A DNA stretch of 64,000 bases from Torreya grandis (Eukaryota > Streptophyta > Pinopsida > Cupressales > Taxaceae): contig JARHVA010000458.1 in the NCBI GenBank assembly GCA_037957365.1, positions 4,227,501-4,291,500 of the forward strand, read 5' to 3'. The notes beneath the pieces were generated by a model. It saw only the letters and a list, made by a program, of their open reading frames with translations, made no database searches and was not told the origin of the DNA. The position numbers and the translations under genes are program-made. Below, one piece after another: positions 36,433 through 49,019 of this stretch. Every line of letters begins with the position of its first letter. Position 1 is the first letter of the stretch.

Positions 36433-37046
36433 GGTTTGTGACCATACTTCTGTTGCAACTGTTTCACAATTCTTCTTCCATGTTCTATCCACTTTTGTTT
36501 CCATGTATTGGCATACTTAACCAAATGATATAGATATTGACCAAATGTTTAAGTAACATACATCTTCAGAATATTTCTAGTTGTACCACATTATCCTGTG
36601 TAAACCCAAGCAGAACAGCGATCGCTGTAGAAACCACAAATCCTCTCTTTTTCTATTGAAACAAGTCTTCAAAGATCATCTTGAATGAGGGTTATAAGTT
36701 ATCGCCATAAAGTGACCAGTATATAGCAAAATCTAACGCTTGCCACTGTAGATGGACCTCAGAGTCAGATCTGTCAATTTAAAACCCTTACGAATACCAA
36801 GAGGATGGACAATGCTACTCTGCTTGTTACTGTCAATGTCAAACATAACGTAAAAAGGAAAGTTAGAAGGATGAGTTGATAAAAACTGATAGCCATACAC
36901 TAACAAATGCTTTTTCCTCTGGTCATATCTCCAGGATTATGAATTATATCAAAGATAACAAAATAAAGTTTCACAGATTAGAGCATCATACTATACACTG
37001 AATATTTCACACAATGTCTTCCAACCCTTTAGTCTAGCCGAATATG

Positions 37047-37740
37047 TCAAACTTTATGATACTTGTACTTTTGCTTTAAATTGAAGCGATCCGTTTGTTC
37101 GGAAAAGCCTTTAGATATAATAAGCCTCACTGCATCAACTCCGTCTTGCAAGCAAGCATTCACCTGTTCACACACTCAAAACTAATGTCATGTAAGAGAT
37201 GGTCAGCAAATGGATGTTATTACAGACTATTATCAAGTATGAGATGGAAACATAGCACGATGTCCAACCTTTATCATCATAAGCAAATTATTATTCAACT
37301 CCTGATTTGAAAATGGTTTCCCTTTTCCGGCCCATCTGAAATCACTTTTTGAGTTTCTTTATTTACTTTTCTTTCCATTAATTAATCTTCTTCATCTATT
37401 CTTCAATCTTCTGATTAAAAACAATCTGACTCCCTATTTGAGTTTTTTGAACTAAAAATTAATATGTTCGACATAGGTTGCAGGGAAATTGTATTAACCT
37501 TCTCATGCTCCATTGGACTGAACTGCTGAAGCACATAAGCCTTGGGATCCATGCGTCCAGGGATAGCTCCTATACCTGAATAAAAAATTGGATATAAGAC
37601 TGCTGCATTCAAGCACGTCAATCACTCGAGGATATAAAATTTCACGGTATGGATTATGTGCTGCCGAAGTTGAGAACTAACCAATATATAGCCTGGGAAA
37701 GTCATGATTCCCTTTCAAATGATCAATCACACTCTTCACT
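37047..37740 (-). CDS. PTH: Peptidyl-tRNA hydrolase (bacterial-type), three 3'-terminal exons
   Basis: Hydrolyses the ester bond of peptidyl-tRNAs released from stalled ribosomes. The plant bacterial-type forms act in chloroplasts or mitochondria. Three exons on the minus strand have clean splice sites and keep one frame. Exon 37682-37740 reads VKSVIDHLKGNHDFPRLYI. Exon 37499-37575 reads GIGAIPGRMDPKAYVLQQF and continues to MEHEK. The terminal exon 37047-37163 runs VNACLQDGVDAVR ... RFNLKQKYKYHKV then TGA. This matches the C-terminal third of plant Pth proteins (HL.G...FPRL.IGIG.PPG.MD..AF.LQ.F; RFNL.QKYK.H.V). Introns are 106 and 335 bp with gt...ag ends. The catalytic N-terminal part (GLGNPG, RHNVG, GGHGGHNG motifs) is not found anywhere to the right. 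The gene is therefore either interrupted by a huge intron running past the window or is a 3' fragment. The exons themselves show no damage. Confidence 0.85.
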
Positions 37741-40700
37741 CTGAAAATGTTGATAAAAAGATACAAACAAATTAATTCTGGAATTTACAAAGAAATACTG
37801 ATGTCAAGCAGAAACAAAACACACAAAAGACAAACCTACTCATATTGTCCAAAGCATATCTTTTTTTAGGCATCATAAGAGGGGAAAAATTATACAGAAG
37901 CCACAAGGAACATGGACACAGAGTGAGCTTGAGAACTCTTAACAATCTTTCAAGCACCATGCCAATAAATTCTAATTACCGCTAAAGCAGAGTAATAATT
38001 AGTTTGCCTTGGCAAAGAAGACCGACATGGCCTCTCCAATGATTTGAATCAAACCTAAAAGACTCCTACAAAAGGTTTCAGGCAATCCACGTGTCTTTTG
38101 AGAAAGCAACTGTCAAAAGTTTTCTCCAAACTAAGCTACTAGAAATGGAGAAACAGCAAAGGTTTCCGAAGCAATAACAAATTCAGAAAAAACAATTTCT
38201 AATGTTCAGAAAATAGGGAAATGTCACACATGCATATGAATATGTGTTGACCATTTTATTAGTAAGTGTCTGACCCATTGATCAGCAAATAGGGTGCAGT
38301 CTGGAGTCCTTTACACAACACCCAAATCTCAACCCCAAAAAGGGGTGCTCACCTGGGGCACTTAATGGGGTGCAGTCCTCGTATAAGTTAGGCCATTGGT
38401 TAACTCAGTTATAGGTGGGTGCTTTTCTATGTAATCTTAATTTCTTTTATTGCATGCATTTCATGAGGTAACATAAATGACAATCAATACGTAACTAAGA
38501 AAACATGCAACTAAGTCGCATAATCAATTGTGTCAACCCTCCCTTACAGAAAGAATTAAAAAGTACATCAGTATTTCATCCAAGATGATACAAAAGACAT
38601 GCCAAGTTACAAGGAGCAAAGATAGAAAAAATTATAAATGAATGCCCTATGGGTGAGCTACATTGGTTATTTACAAATCTTGGGGACAGTTGAAAAATGT
38701 ATCTCAGTGACAGATGACTGCCCATGATAGTGTAATTCCTGCATGCCATCCACAAGTTTGTTAGTGCACCGGAGCCTGCTACACACCCCTTCTTCCAAGT
38801 CCTGCACCCCTGATGCATACTTTTCTGTTGCTCGGTGTGGCCTACTGTTGTACAGTACCCATGTCCAGCACACAGGTCATTCAAAACTTGCATGGCCGTG
38901 CTGTCTCAAAGCTTGGCAAAAATCTAGTGAACAATATGTAGAAGATTAGTATTTATATAATAGTTGATATTTGGGGGCTAGGAACATAGTTAAATTTCTT
39001 TAGAATCATGCCTCTATACCTATCCCTGTGAGGACATGGAACAACAGAGTTGTGGATCCTGTTATGACTCATTTTGCAATAAAATTTATTTCTCTTGAAC
39101 CCATTCAAAATCATATGATAGAGTTGAAGAGAATGTTTCTAAAAATTCATTTAGAAAGGTGGAGAGGGGACTTCTATTTCTGCACTTATTTCCAAATATT
39201 CATTTTAGGGAATCGATACAGGAGTTGTGTGCCATGAGCAAACCTTTGATAAAAGGTTCTTAGGTTGATTGAAAAGTCCCCTAAAGGCTATCTCTGTATA
39301 AGGGCATGGATATAGCTAAGGAACCTATAAAGGCATATTATTAGGAACAAGGTATCAATTACAAGCACAAGATATTATGGGTTATATACAATTGTAATTT
39401 ACAACCTCCCAGTGAAATAAAATTGGGCCTTAGGAGTCTCTAAGCTGGATACTTAAATAACATGGACAGGCTACCCCATGTTTCTCTAAAAAAACAATAG
39501 AATACTCCCCAAGCTTCATGATAAAATGCTCCTTATTCTCACCTCATGAAACAAATCATAATCAAAAAATCCTGACTTCTCAAGGGATGTAACGGTCAGC
39601 TTGTAGAAGCCAAACATGAACAACAATATGAAATACACTAATAGAACAAAAAATAATCGTATATAAAACAAAGCATTATTCATTACATCATCACATAAAT
39701 GTACAAGAACACAACGTATATTTATCAGGGAATCAGACCTGACTTTCACCTTATAATATCCCAGTGGACGCCGGGTGGAGATCCCCGATCAATTGTGGAC
39801 ATCTCATATAAGTCCAAATGTCAAGGGTGTTTGGTGTGACAATTGACCCGAGTGGCCCTGTCAACAACCACGGCGAAACTCAAAAATAGATGCATTCATA
39901 TTTCCTTTGTACACCATAACATAGGATAATAAACTTTTGTATTCTCTTGTATTCATTCGCTCTCTTTATTATGGCCATGTACAATGATAATGTTAAACCA
40001 TGTTTACATTTATATGCTAAACTAGTCATTGCCCATGAGGACTCTCGGTCGAAAGCTAGGAGGAAGTTAATGAGACTAAAGCCATATCAGGTGGCAAAGT
40101 CATGTTTTGAATGGAAGCAGAAGTGGTTGGGACTATCACTGATGGAACTCTTGTCGAAAGTGGAACTGTCTTTGCTGAGGGTGGTCTCATCGACATTCAT
40201 GTCCTCCTCGTTTGTGTAGTATAGCAAATAGAAACAAATATGCACAACCAAATCAGAAAATATACACAAAAATAACCACTCCTGATAGAATAAGGGCTTG
40301 GCATCATATTCATAATCAATGTCCATGTACAATATTCTCCAGAATACAAACAATGGTACAACCAAGGAGAATAACCAAGAGAGCTCTACCATTATGTGTC
40401 CAGTCATGGACATAGTTTTCAGCCAAAGGGATGTGTCAGTTGGAAACCCATTCAATAGCCATTCATACCAAACACAAGTAATACTAACCATGACTAATCA
40501 AAAATTAAATCATACATACACATATGCTTGGTCAGTAACACAACAAACTTTAACTCAAACACGCAGAGACAATACATAAGAAAAATGCACATTTTATTCT
40601 TATAATAAAACTAATGCCTCCATCTCCCCTACCATCTAGACTTGTCAATGTCCCTGTCGACACTCAAATACTGGCTGGAAGGCATGTGGCATCTGGGGCA

Positions 40701-41174
40701 AATGTGGGGCACTAGGGAGAAGTGGTCACTGGTGACACGATGACTGCCCAACCTCCAGTGCTGCCATTGTAGAAGCAACAGACCATCAAGGGTTGGTCAC
40801 AAACCTACGATTTTATATTTAAACTCATGTAAGAGCAGTAGACATTTGCTAACGTGTCTATGGATCACTAGTTTATAGACAATGTATAGGAGCGCTTAGT
40901 CGTCCACATAAAAAATGAAAAGATTTGCTAGTAAGTAATGTTAAAAATTCTGGACTAAGTACATGATACCAAATGGCCCCCACTCCATTGTACTCTAGTT
41001 GGTCTCCAGCATAAACATTAATCGACTAACAAAGTAAATTGAGTAGTGCAATGCGTGCCTTTCTTGTGCATGCATCCAATTGCAAAATTCAAGGCATTTG
41101 CCTAGATATGGGATTTCTTTCTAGTTTTGATATAAGATGGGTGATATAAGTTCATCAAATGCATTCTTCATCCC
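37741..41174. other. Probable PTH intron, no exon found
   Basis: Searched on the minus strand for the missing Pth motifs and on both strands for other proteins, with no convincing hit. A minus-strand frame of 134 codons (40087-40491) with two hydrophobic stretches is unsupported by any motif or splice pattern. The rest is AT-rich. Confidence 0.45.
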
Positions 41175-41826
41175 GAAAATATTTTTCAAATGGTTACGAT
41201 TTTCCAAAAAAATCAGCACACCATAAATAGCAGTTTTCCTTCGGAGCATTTTTAGAAGCTAAAAAAGCCTCACCACACCACTTTAGCAATGTGAACTTCT
41301 CCCTAGTGAGCAAAACTTTCTGGAAAAGGTATTATAATAGAAATTAGAGAGTATCATGAAAAGTTGACCCCAAGGTGGCCCAACCCAAGTAGGTATTATT
41401 AGCAATTCTTCCTCTAGTAGATCACTTACTTTTAGGAGTTGTCGTGACTCCTAATAACATGTCTATGCATAATGAAAGGATATTATTAATTTTGTTTAGT
41501 TTTAAATAAAATTCCTATTCACATGCATATAAATGTTCAGTGGATGTTATCAGCTTTGTTTACCTTTAAAGTAAATTAAAATTATTAGTTTTCTTTAGCT
41601 ATAAGACAATGGCTTGTCCCATTGTAATTCACAGTGGATTGTTGATATCTCTTCTACAAAGATTGCTTTCTTTTTAGGAACTCCCTTATTATCTTTCAAT
41701 AAAGCTTTATTTCTTGCTCTTGCAAATCTAAGTCAATTCAATATAGAGGAGTTTGGCTTTATTATAACACACTAGTTCCTAACAGTGGGTGTGTTGTCCC
41801 TTGGATTGGGCCCTCAATCTCGATCA
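41175..41826 (+). repeat. 5' LTR of the chromovirus-like element
   Basis: Ends cgatca just before the primer site. Strongly diverged from the 3' copy. The left boundary is uncertain by tens of bases. Confidence 0.7.
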
Positions 41827-41827
41827 G

Positions 41828-41840
41828 CGGTATTAGAGCA
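41828..41840 (+). promoter_or_regulatory. Degraded tRNA-Met primer-binding site
   Basis: CGGTATTAGAGCA, two C/T differences from TGGTATCAGAGCA, one base after the LTR end. Confidence 0.65.
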
Positions 41841-43787
41841 AGTTAGATATTGCATGTCCCATAAATCAAGGTCAAACTATCAAAATTTTGGTTTTGAGAC
41901 AAGAGATCCATCTGATTATCTCCCTGATAGACACAAGCGACCATAGATGGACGTAGGAGGAACAAATTCCTTGAACCCGGTGAACAAAATGCTCAAAAAG
42001 GCTCTGACAAAGCAAAGCTCTGAAATGATAATGCAATTCATGCAAATCCTCCACCAAATGATGAGCAACACACCGGTAGCACCAAAAATGAAGCCCTTCC
42101 AAGGGTCCACACCCTTTAAGGTACAAGTAAGATTTGATATCCCAATATTTGACGGTAAAATAGAAGTGGATGCCCTTTAAAATTGGATCAAAAAATTAGA
42201 ATCGTACTTTTTTATAAACACTTTCTCAAGTTTAGAGAAAGTAATGTCTGTTTTGCTAAAGATGAACCCCAAGTCCAACAATGGTGGGAGGCTCGCCTTG
42301 TCCAATCTAAGGAAGATGCAGAGGCTGAATGTATGGTCATCATAGATCCCTCTTGGAGTGGCTTTGTTGATGTTGTTACAAATGAGTATTGTCCATAAGA
42401 TGCATATGAGAAGTACATGCAATGGCGATTGCTTAGACAAAAGTATCAATTTGTGCAAGAATACACTAATGTCTTTTTAAGTGTATGGAGCAGCCCATTG
42501 GTATGCAGCAAAGATCGAAGAAAAGTGCAAACAAAAAAGGGAAATTTCTTGCAATAAAGTGGGCCCAATCAAATGATAGGGTCAACTCCAAGTATGGAAG
42601 CAAGGAACAGACCAAAGAGGCAAAACTCAAGGTTCGCTATGAGAAATCCTGCAGATAAACTAACACAGGAGGCTGGAGATGGTGTGAGAAACATAGGAGC
42701 ATGACCCAACACAAATGAATGTCATTCCAAGAGGACATTTATTATAGACGCTCATGAATTTGATTGATACAAGCATCCAATGAGGACGAGCACTTTTGGA
42801 TTCTAATCACTATTCCATTGGTAGTACAATGCAAGTTGTAGCATCATCATCTAAGGAAGAAGAATGCCTTTTTCATTCACAAATGTGGGTGCATGGGAAA
42901 GCTCTGTAGTTCATCTTGGACAATGGGGAAGTGAGAAAATTTAGATCTCTATAGAAACTATAGGAGGATGAGTCTAAAAACACCTCACCCATAGCCGTAC
43001 TCAACTAGAATGGCTGAACCAAGGCAAAGACATTCATGTTAGCCAACAATGTCTTCTTCCACATGCAATTAGACCATTCAAAAATGGGTATTGGGTGATA
43101 TGGCACCACTAGAGGTTTGCAAGGTTTTGATTTGGCATCCATACATGTCGAAAAAAAGATGAAATCTATCAATTCAAGACCAATAGTGTCATCCTCCAAT
43201 TGGGAAAGTAAATCCTACAGGATCCCTGAGGTCCCTCCTAAGAAGACAATGAGCTTAATTACTGCAAAGTAGTGTAGGCGTGTGATTGGTCACACTAAAT
43301 AATTTGTGCTAATGTTTATTAGGCCAAAGAGCACTCGACAAGTCATTATAGCCACATAGATCGCTATACAGAATGAAGCTATCCAACAATAGGTGGAGCA
43401 GGTCTTAATAGATTTTACATGTCTTCACTACACCTACTAGTGTGCCCCTACACTACCAAGTGACACATCCCATTGAGTAGATTCCTAGGACACCCATGCC
43501 AAATGGACCAGTATACAGGTGCTCAATGCCGCAAAATGAAGAGATCAAGCGATATATCTAGGAGCTGATCGAAAAAGCCCATATTTAGCCCAACACATCA
43601 CCTTGTGGAAGCCCAATCATGTTAGCTCAAAAGAAGGATGGGATGTGGTGAATTTGTATTGACTACAAGGCCCTTAACAAGATCACTATCAAGAATAGGT
43701 ATCCACTCCCACACATATATTACTAAACCAGCTTAAGGGAACAAAGTTTTTCACAAACATTGATATGAATCAAGGTGCCATCAAGCA

Positions 43788-44610
43788 TAGATTACAAACT
43801 CGCCTGTTAATTGCTATCCACTCGATTAATTGCAAAAAATTGGGCAAAACCAATAAGCACCACTCACTCTCCGATTATTTTTTTTGGGCTCTCGGACAAT
43901 ACTAGCACAGTACTCGCAATTAATCGCGAGTACCCAGTAAGCACTAGCACAATACTTGTTGGGTACTCACGATTAGTTGCGAGTGCCCAATGAGTATTGT
44001 GCCAATACTCATTGGGAGCCTTGTACACACCCAATACGTGACTAGACGTGTCCAAACACATATAGGTCTGCCAAACGCACCCAGACACATCCAGGCCTGC
44101 CAAACGCATCATGGATATTGCAAAAATGCTCAAAAAACACTGTTGTTTGTCTTATAAATTCATTCAAGATCCCTCATTGGATTCACACAACATTTGGAGC
44201 ATTATAGCGAATTGGAAGAAGAAAGATTCAGCAAACACATTTCTTAGTCTCCCTTAGTTTTCCAGAGAGCAGGGAAGAGAAAATTATAGATTCTTGAAAT
44301 TTGTACTTGTAGATTCTTGTATAAGTATCACTATATCAATTTGTTGATGACAACTTGATAGTGTCACAATTGTATTCACATGATTATGCAATTTTTTACT
44401 TTATTTGTATTCAAATCTAATAGAAAACACTTTCCGAACATTTTACAGACTCATTTGATACATTTTGCGACTGTAATTTCTATAAAATTTATGTTTTGTT
44501 GATAAATTTAAGCATTTTTTTAAAGCTAATTGACAACACCTCTCAATTAATCACCAGTTAAAAAATATTCCTCCTTGGCGAGTACTCGCCGGTTACGGTT
44601 ATGTAAACTA
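43788..44610 (+). mobile_element. hAT-like non-autonomous DNA transposon, copy 1
   Basis: An 823-bp insertion interrupts the gypsy RT. The target phrase tgccatcaa is present before (43776-43784) and after (44611-44619), a duplication of 8-9 bp. Ends are imperfect inverted repeats: TAGATTACAAACTCGCC at the left, TAGTTTACATAACC on the complement of the right end. Inside are many actcgc/gcgagt words and the 14-bp palindrome ggcgagtactcgcc (44577-44590). Terminal TAG plus the duplication size suggest the hAT superfamily. Mutator-like elements (9-11 bp duplications) are the alternative. Confidence 0.7.
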
Positions 44611-45141
44611 TGCCATCAAATATCCATTGAGCCATATAACATTTGGAAGACAGTATTTAAGTCCAAAGGTGGTCTATTTGAATGGTTAATCATGTCCTTC
44701 GACTTGACCAATGCAATTGCAATGTTTATGCAGAAGATGGATGATGTCTTATGACCATTCATTGATTCCTTTGTGGTTGTTTACTCAGAAGACATCCTAA
44801 TTTTCAATAAAACATGGGAGGAGCACCCACCATAGGTTCGACAAGTTCTTGACAACCTATGTAGTTATAAGTTATATGCCAATAGGGATAAGTGTTATTT
44901 TGCTCCGTAATGTTTATAATATCTAGGATATATCGTAAACAAGGATGGTGTACACATTGACCTAGAGAAGACCCAAATCATCAGAGACTAAATAGTCCCA
45001 ATAATTTTTACTATCCATTTGTGTGGAACATGTCACAACAATGAACTATTGAGGATTTAAAAGAGTGGTTTTCTCAGCACCAATCTTTGCCTTACCAAAT
45101 CTACAGCAGCCCTTTGAGATTGAAGTTGATGCTTCAAAACA

Positions 45142-46045
45142 TAGTTCGCAAACCCATAATCAGCGAGTACTCACCCAACCCCAAAAATTTTACTTGGTGA
45201 ATACTCGATGACCACTTGCCATTACTCAACAATACTCAGTAACTTACAAAATTACTTAATTTATTAAAAAAATATAAATTTTATACAAATTACAGTTACA
45301 AAATGTATCAAATGAGTCTATAAAACTTTGGGGAAGTGTTTTCCATTCAATTTGAATACAAATAGAGTACAAAATCGCATAATCATGATTCATGCGAATA
45401 CAATTGTCAACAACAAACTTATAGTTATACAAGAATCTACAATTTTCTCTTCCTTACTCTATGGAAAACTAAGGGAGACTGTGAGAGTCTATTCCTCCCA
45501 CTTGGCTGCCCCTCCTCGCTCTGCCTAGAACGTTGTGCCTGTGGCTCCACCCTTGTACTAGATCGTTGTGACTCCTCTGCCTCATCTTCAACATCTACAA
45601 GGATGTCATAGAATCCAATCTCTCCTTTTGTTGCACCACTTCCTGCACCCTCCATAGCTTGCCTCTCAAAATCAGCCATCCTGCCCTCTGTGAACAAGGG
45701 GATCTCGTCTTGTGCTTGAAAAAAATGAAAAAAAACAAATAAACTAACCTAAAAATCCAGTTTGCTCAAATTTGCTCCCTCCAGTTCGCTCCAAATGTTG
45801 TGTGATTTGATTGCGGGGGCATGTATGCTTATAAAGGACAAATTTTAGTGTATCGTGCATTTTTTTAGTGTTTTGTGTGCATTTGCAGTTTTTTGTGCGC
45901 ATTTTTTGCATTTTGGACATGTTTTTTACTGCAGAACATGATTTTGACAGGTTTGGCACATACTATGTCAATACCCGCCAACAATAAAAAAACTACGATT
46001 ATTTACGGCTAGTATTCGCCCAGGTGCCAACTAGTATGTATACTA
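45142..46045 (-). mobile_element. hAT-like DNA transposon, copy 2 (opposite orientation)
   Basis: A 904-bp insertion in the RNase H region of the same gypsy element. The right two-thirds of copy 1 reappear here as reverse complement (for example gactcatttgatacatttt and agtctcccttagttttcca). Flanks cttcaaaac and cttcagaat are the decayed target duplication. Ends TAGTTCGCAAACCC and, on the complement, TAGTATACATACTAG agree with copy 1 ends. Confidence 0.7.
45437..45712 (-). pseudogene. Possible transposase C-terminal exon in copy 2
   Basis: A frame reading DEIPLFTEGRMADFERQAM, then an acidic stretch (VEDEAEESQRSS) and a basic C-terminus RVRKRKL. It is preceded on the minus strand by a T-rich tract ending CAAG that could serve as a 3' splice site. 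Acidic tails like this occur at the end of plant hAT transposases, but the dimerisation domain is not visible, so this is tentative. Confidence 0.35.
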
Positions 46046-47563
46046 CACTTCAGAATATGCACTCAATGCAATCCTCACCTAGTATTGGCACCTAATTGCC
46101 TACCACATGAAACATTCACAAACATAGTAAGTTGGTATCCTACATATGGAAAATAACTTTATACCATTGTCTAGGCTTGCAAGCAATGGAAACATTAAAT
46201 TCTAGGAATGGTGACCATCATCCATACAGATCACAAGCCTCTACCATTCATGTAGACCTAGGGCACGTTACAAAATAATTGCAATCAGAAGTGGTCTACC
46301 TACCTGCAATAGTTTCACCTTAATATTAGGCTCAAGAAAGGTAGTTCCAATTAGGCTACAAACTACTTAAGCCACCCTCCACTTACAACGCTAACTATAG
46401 CCCTGGATTAATGTGGCCATGAGAATTCTAAATGGCCCATGTTGTATGGTAGTAATCATGAGTTTTCCACCATTTATCAAGCACTAAATATGGGACAAGT
46501 TGTTGACTACCATCTACAAGAAGGGCTTTTGTGTCACTTGGGACACCTATGTGTTCCAATAGTATAGCAACAGAAGATGATCTAAAAGGCACACTACGTG
46601 CAGGTTGCAAGACACTTTAGAGTGGAAAAGATTGTGTCAACGCTCCAAAAATACTTCTATTGGCCGAAGCTTCATCATGATGTTAGCAGGGATATTAGGT
46701 CAAGCACAACATGTGCAATAGCATAACCCACCAACAAAAATCAGGGCCCCTACACACCTCTACCAATGCCTGATCGACCTTGGGAATCAATCCCCATGTA
46801 TTTCATGTTAGGGTTGCCCATGACAAAGCTTGGTCATGATTGTGTCTTTTTTGTGGTTGACAAGTTTTCCAATATGGCAATGTTGGTGCCTTATACAAAT
46901 GGGATCAAATCAAAAGACACTATGAGTCTATATTTTGAACATGTGTGGGTCCACTTCAACTTACCACAAACCATTGTGTCTAACAAAGGCAGCAGGTTTC
47001 CTAACACTTTTTGGTCTACATTATGGTCCATGATGGACTCCAAGCTGACCAAGTCCAGATGGGAATATAGAAGTGGTTAACTATATGATCATGCATCTAC
47101 TTCAGACGTATAACTCAAAACATCCACGGAAATGGGATTATAGTTTACCATAAATCCAACATAGCTATAATCATGCCCTCCATAGCTACACAAGTCTTTT
47201 TTAGGTTTGTCTTGGGTTTCAATTGCTAGCCCTCATTAATGTGGCATTGCCTATTAGATTGGAGGAAGGCTATAACCATGCACAAAAAAAATCTAACAAG
47301 GTCACCATATTTATTGAACAAATCCAAAAGCAGGTGCATGAAATCTTGCAAAAAAACTAGCCAGAAGTATAGGCAACACCATGCCCAGCATCGAGTCCCT
47401 CACCAATTCCAAGTTGGTAATAAGGTATGGTTGCATTTGCAGAAAAAATGTTTGAAAGACCCAAACATGAAACTCATGCTTCTCTGATATGGACCCTACA
47501 CAATCATTGAGCAAGTAGGAACTAATGCCTTTGAGCTAAACTTGCCACCCTATCTTGGGTTAC

Positions 47564-48469
47564 TAAAATGTCCCTTTATGGTAGAATTAACAAAATTCTA
47601 ATTTTTGTAATAAAACCCTTATATTGATATACTCACTTAGGGCAAAATTAAATAAATATTATTTTTTGCAATAAACCCTTATAGGAAATAAACATAGTGT
47701 GAAAATTACTGGTAAACCCTCTAAACTTAACAATCTTATTTTATTGAATGTGGAGATCAAATACAACTGAAATACCAATTTATTTATTTATTTCTACGCT
47801 GCAAATTAATAAATTACAGTTGACCGTGCAAATGGAAAAACTGCTGAAAAATACAGATCCAACTGGCTGATGTTGGCATCCCAAGGAAAAAACAACCTTT
47901 CCAAACCCTAGAAGGTAACCCTTGCTATACGACAAGGTACAACACCTCCCAAGGATGCGTCAACCCCTAAATTGGTGATGTTAGCCCTTAAAGAGCCCTA
48001 AAACCCTCCTAAAAGGTGATGCCCTCGCTGATGTGACTGATCCATAGTTACAAATGCTGCTCTGTTACTCTGTCAAACTGAAATGAAGCTCAAAAATAGC
48101 CCCTAAATGGAGTTATCACAAAACATTGAAGGGTTTTCGTTCTCAAAAACAGAAGTTGAACCAATTCTGATTTCAACTATGAATAATGAATATTCATCTT
48201 TTTGGCCCCACTTGTCCTTTTATAATGTTACTTTTCCAAATTTACACTAACTTTAAAAGCATTTAAAACAATTTTAGACAATTATTACCTTTTGGCTATC
48301 TAATAATTTTTTTTTTGCCATGTAATTAATATTGTTTTTTTGCCCTTTTTAATAATAATACCATCTAAGTGTCCTTTTTCCGCATTATAAAATAAATCAA
48401 CTTGGACAAAGTAAATGAATTATTGTTAAATTATTTCCCTTATAAATATTTTGGAAAGAGAACATGACA
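47564..48469 (-). repeat. 3' LTR of E4
   Basis: On the plus strand it starts TAAAATGTCCC where the other copy has TGAAATGTCCC, and ends ACATGACA. Confidence 0.9.
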
Positions 48470-48470
48470 G

Positions 48471-48482
48471 TCCGCCCTTCCT
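48471..48482 (-). promoter_or_regulatory. Polypurine tract of E4
   Basis: Minus strand GGAAGGGCGGAC directly before the 3' LTR start TGTCATG. Confidence 0.6.
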
Positions 48483-48566
48483 GAAATTGCTTGCCCTCAA
48501 GCAATTACAAACTCAATTGCTTTGACTCACCCAATCTAATCATCTCTATAATACCCGGATCCCAAA

Positions 48567-48836
48567 TCATCCTTGGGAGTTTGCAATTCCATATTCTAAC
48601 TTCCCATAAGGCCAACACTTGCCACATCTACTCACCATCATGTTTGTGTTCCCCTGCTTGGCTTCTCCAAAGTGATGAAGAATCCGAAACACATATTCAA
48701 GCTTCATAACCGAAACCTTGATTTCTAATGGATCCTCCCATAATGTTGCAAGTTGTACCTTCCAAAATATGGCACAAATTAGAGTATGTATGGGCTGGAA
48801 CAAGTTACAGCAGCCACAAACCAACTGAAATCTCAT
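48567..48836 (-). pseudogene. Chromodomain-like pol tail in E4
   Basis: Contains LATLWEDPLEIK followed by RILHHFGEAKQGN. ATWEDP-like words followed by an H.F...DK/EAKQG stretch are typical of the C-terminal chromodomain end of plant chromovirus integrases. Only the last part is present, consistent with an internal deletion that removed most of pol. Confidence 0.5.
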
Positions 48837-49019
48837 CCAAATTAGAACTAGGTTGGCTGAAATGATGTTCCCTTCAACTGAAACCTCCTACCAACCTCAT
48901 CTAGTGTTGATACTCCCTTAAAATGTGCAAACTTGTAGCTGTTCATGACTAAAATCATCAAAACCAGCAATATAAAGATGGTGTAATAGCTACAAAGATT
49001 AAAAAAACCGTGCAAAATT

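Larger units (their letters stand above)
33771..37046. other. AT-rich spacer; probable 3' flank and UTR of the PTH gene
   Basis: No recognised gene. 34085-34450 is Ser/Pro-rich if translated but matches nothing I know and is broken by stops. The last few hundred bases (about 36700-37046) lie downstream of the minus-strand PTH stop and may hold its 3' UTR. No convincing polyadenylation signal could be fixed. Two diverged direct repeats are listed separately. Confidence 0.45.

Noticed and set aside
37772..37960. Minus-strand 62-codon frame beside the PTH exons
   Set aside because: Lies in the intron upstream of exon 37682-37740, matches no Pth segment and has no matching splice sites.
40087..40491. 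134-codon minus-strand frame with two hydrophobic stretches
   Set aside because: No recognised motif, no convincing splice partner, and the opposite strand is equally open in places. AT-rich sequence readily gives such frames.
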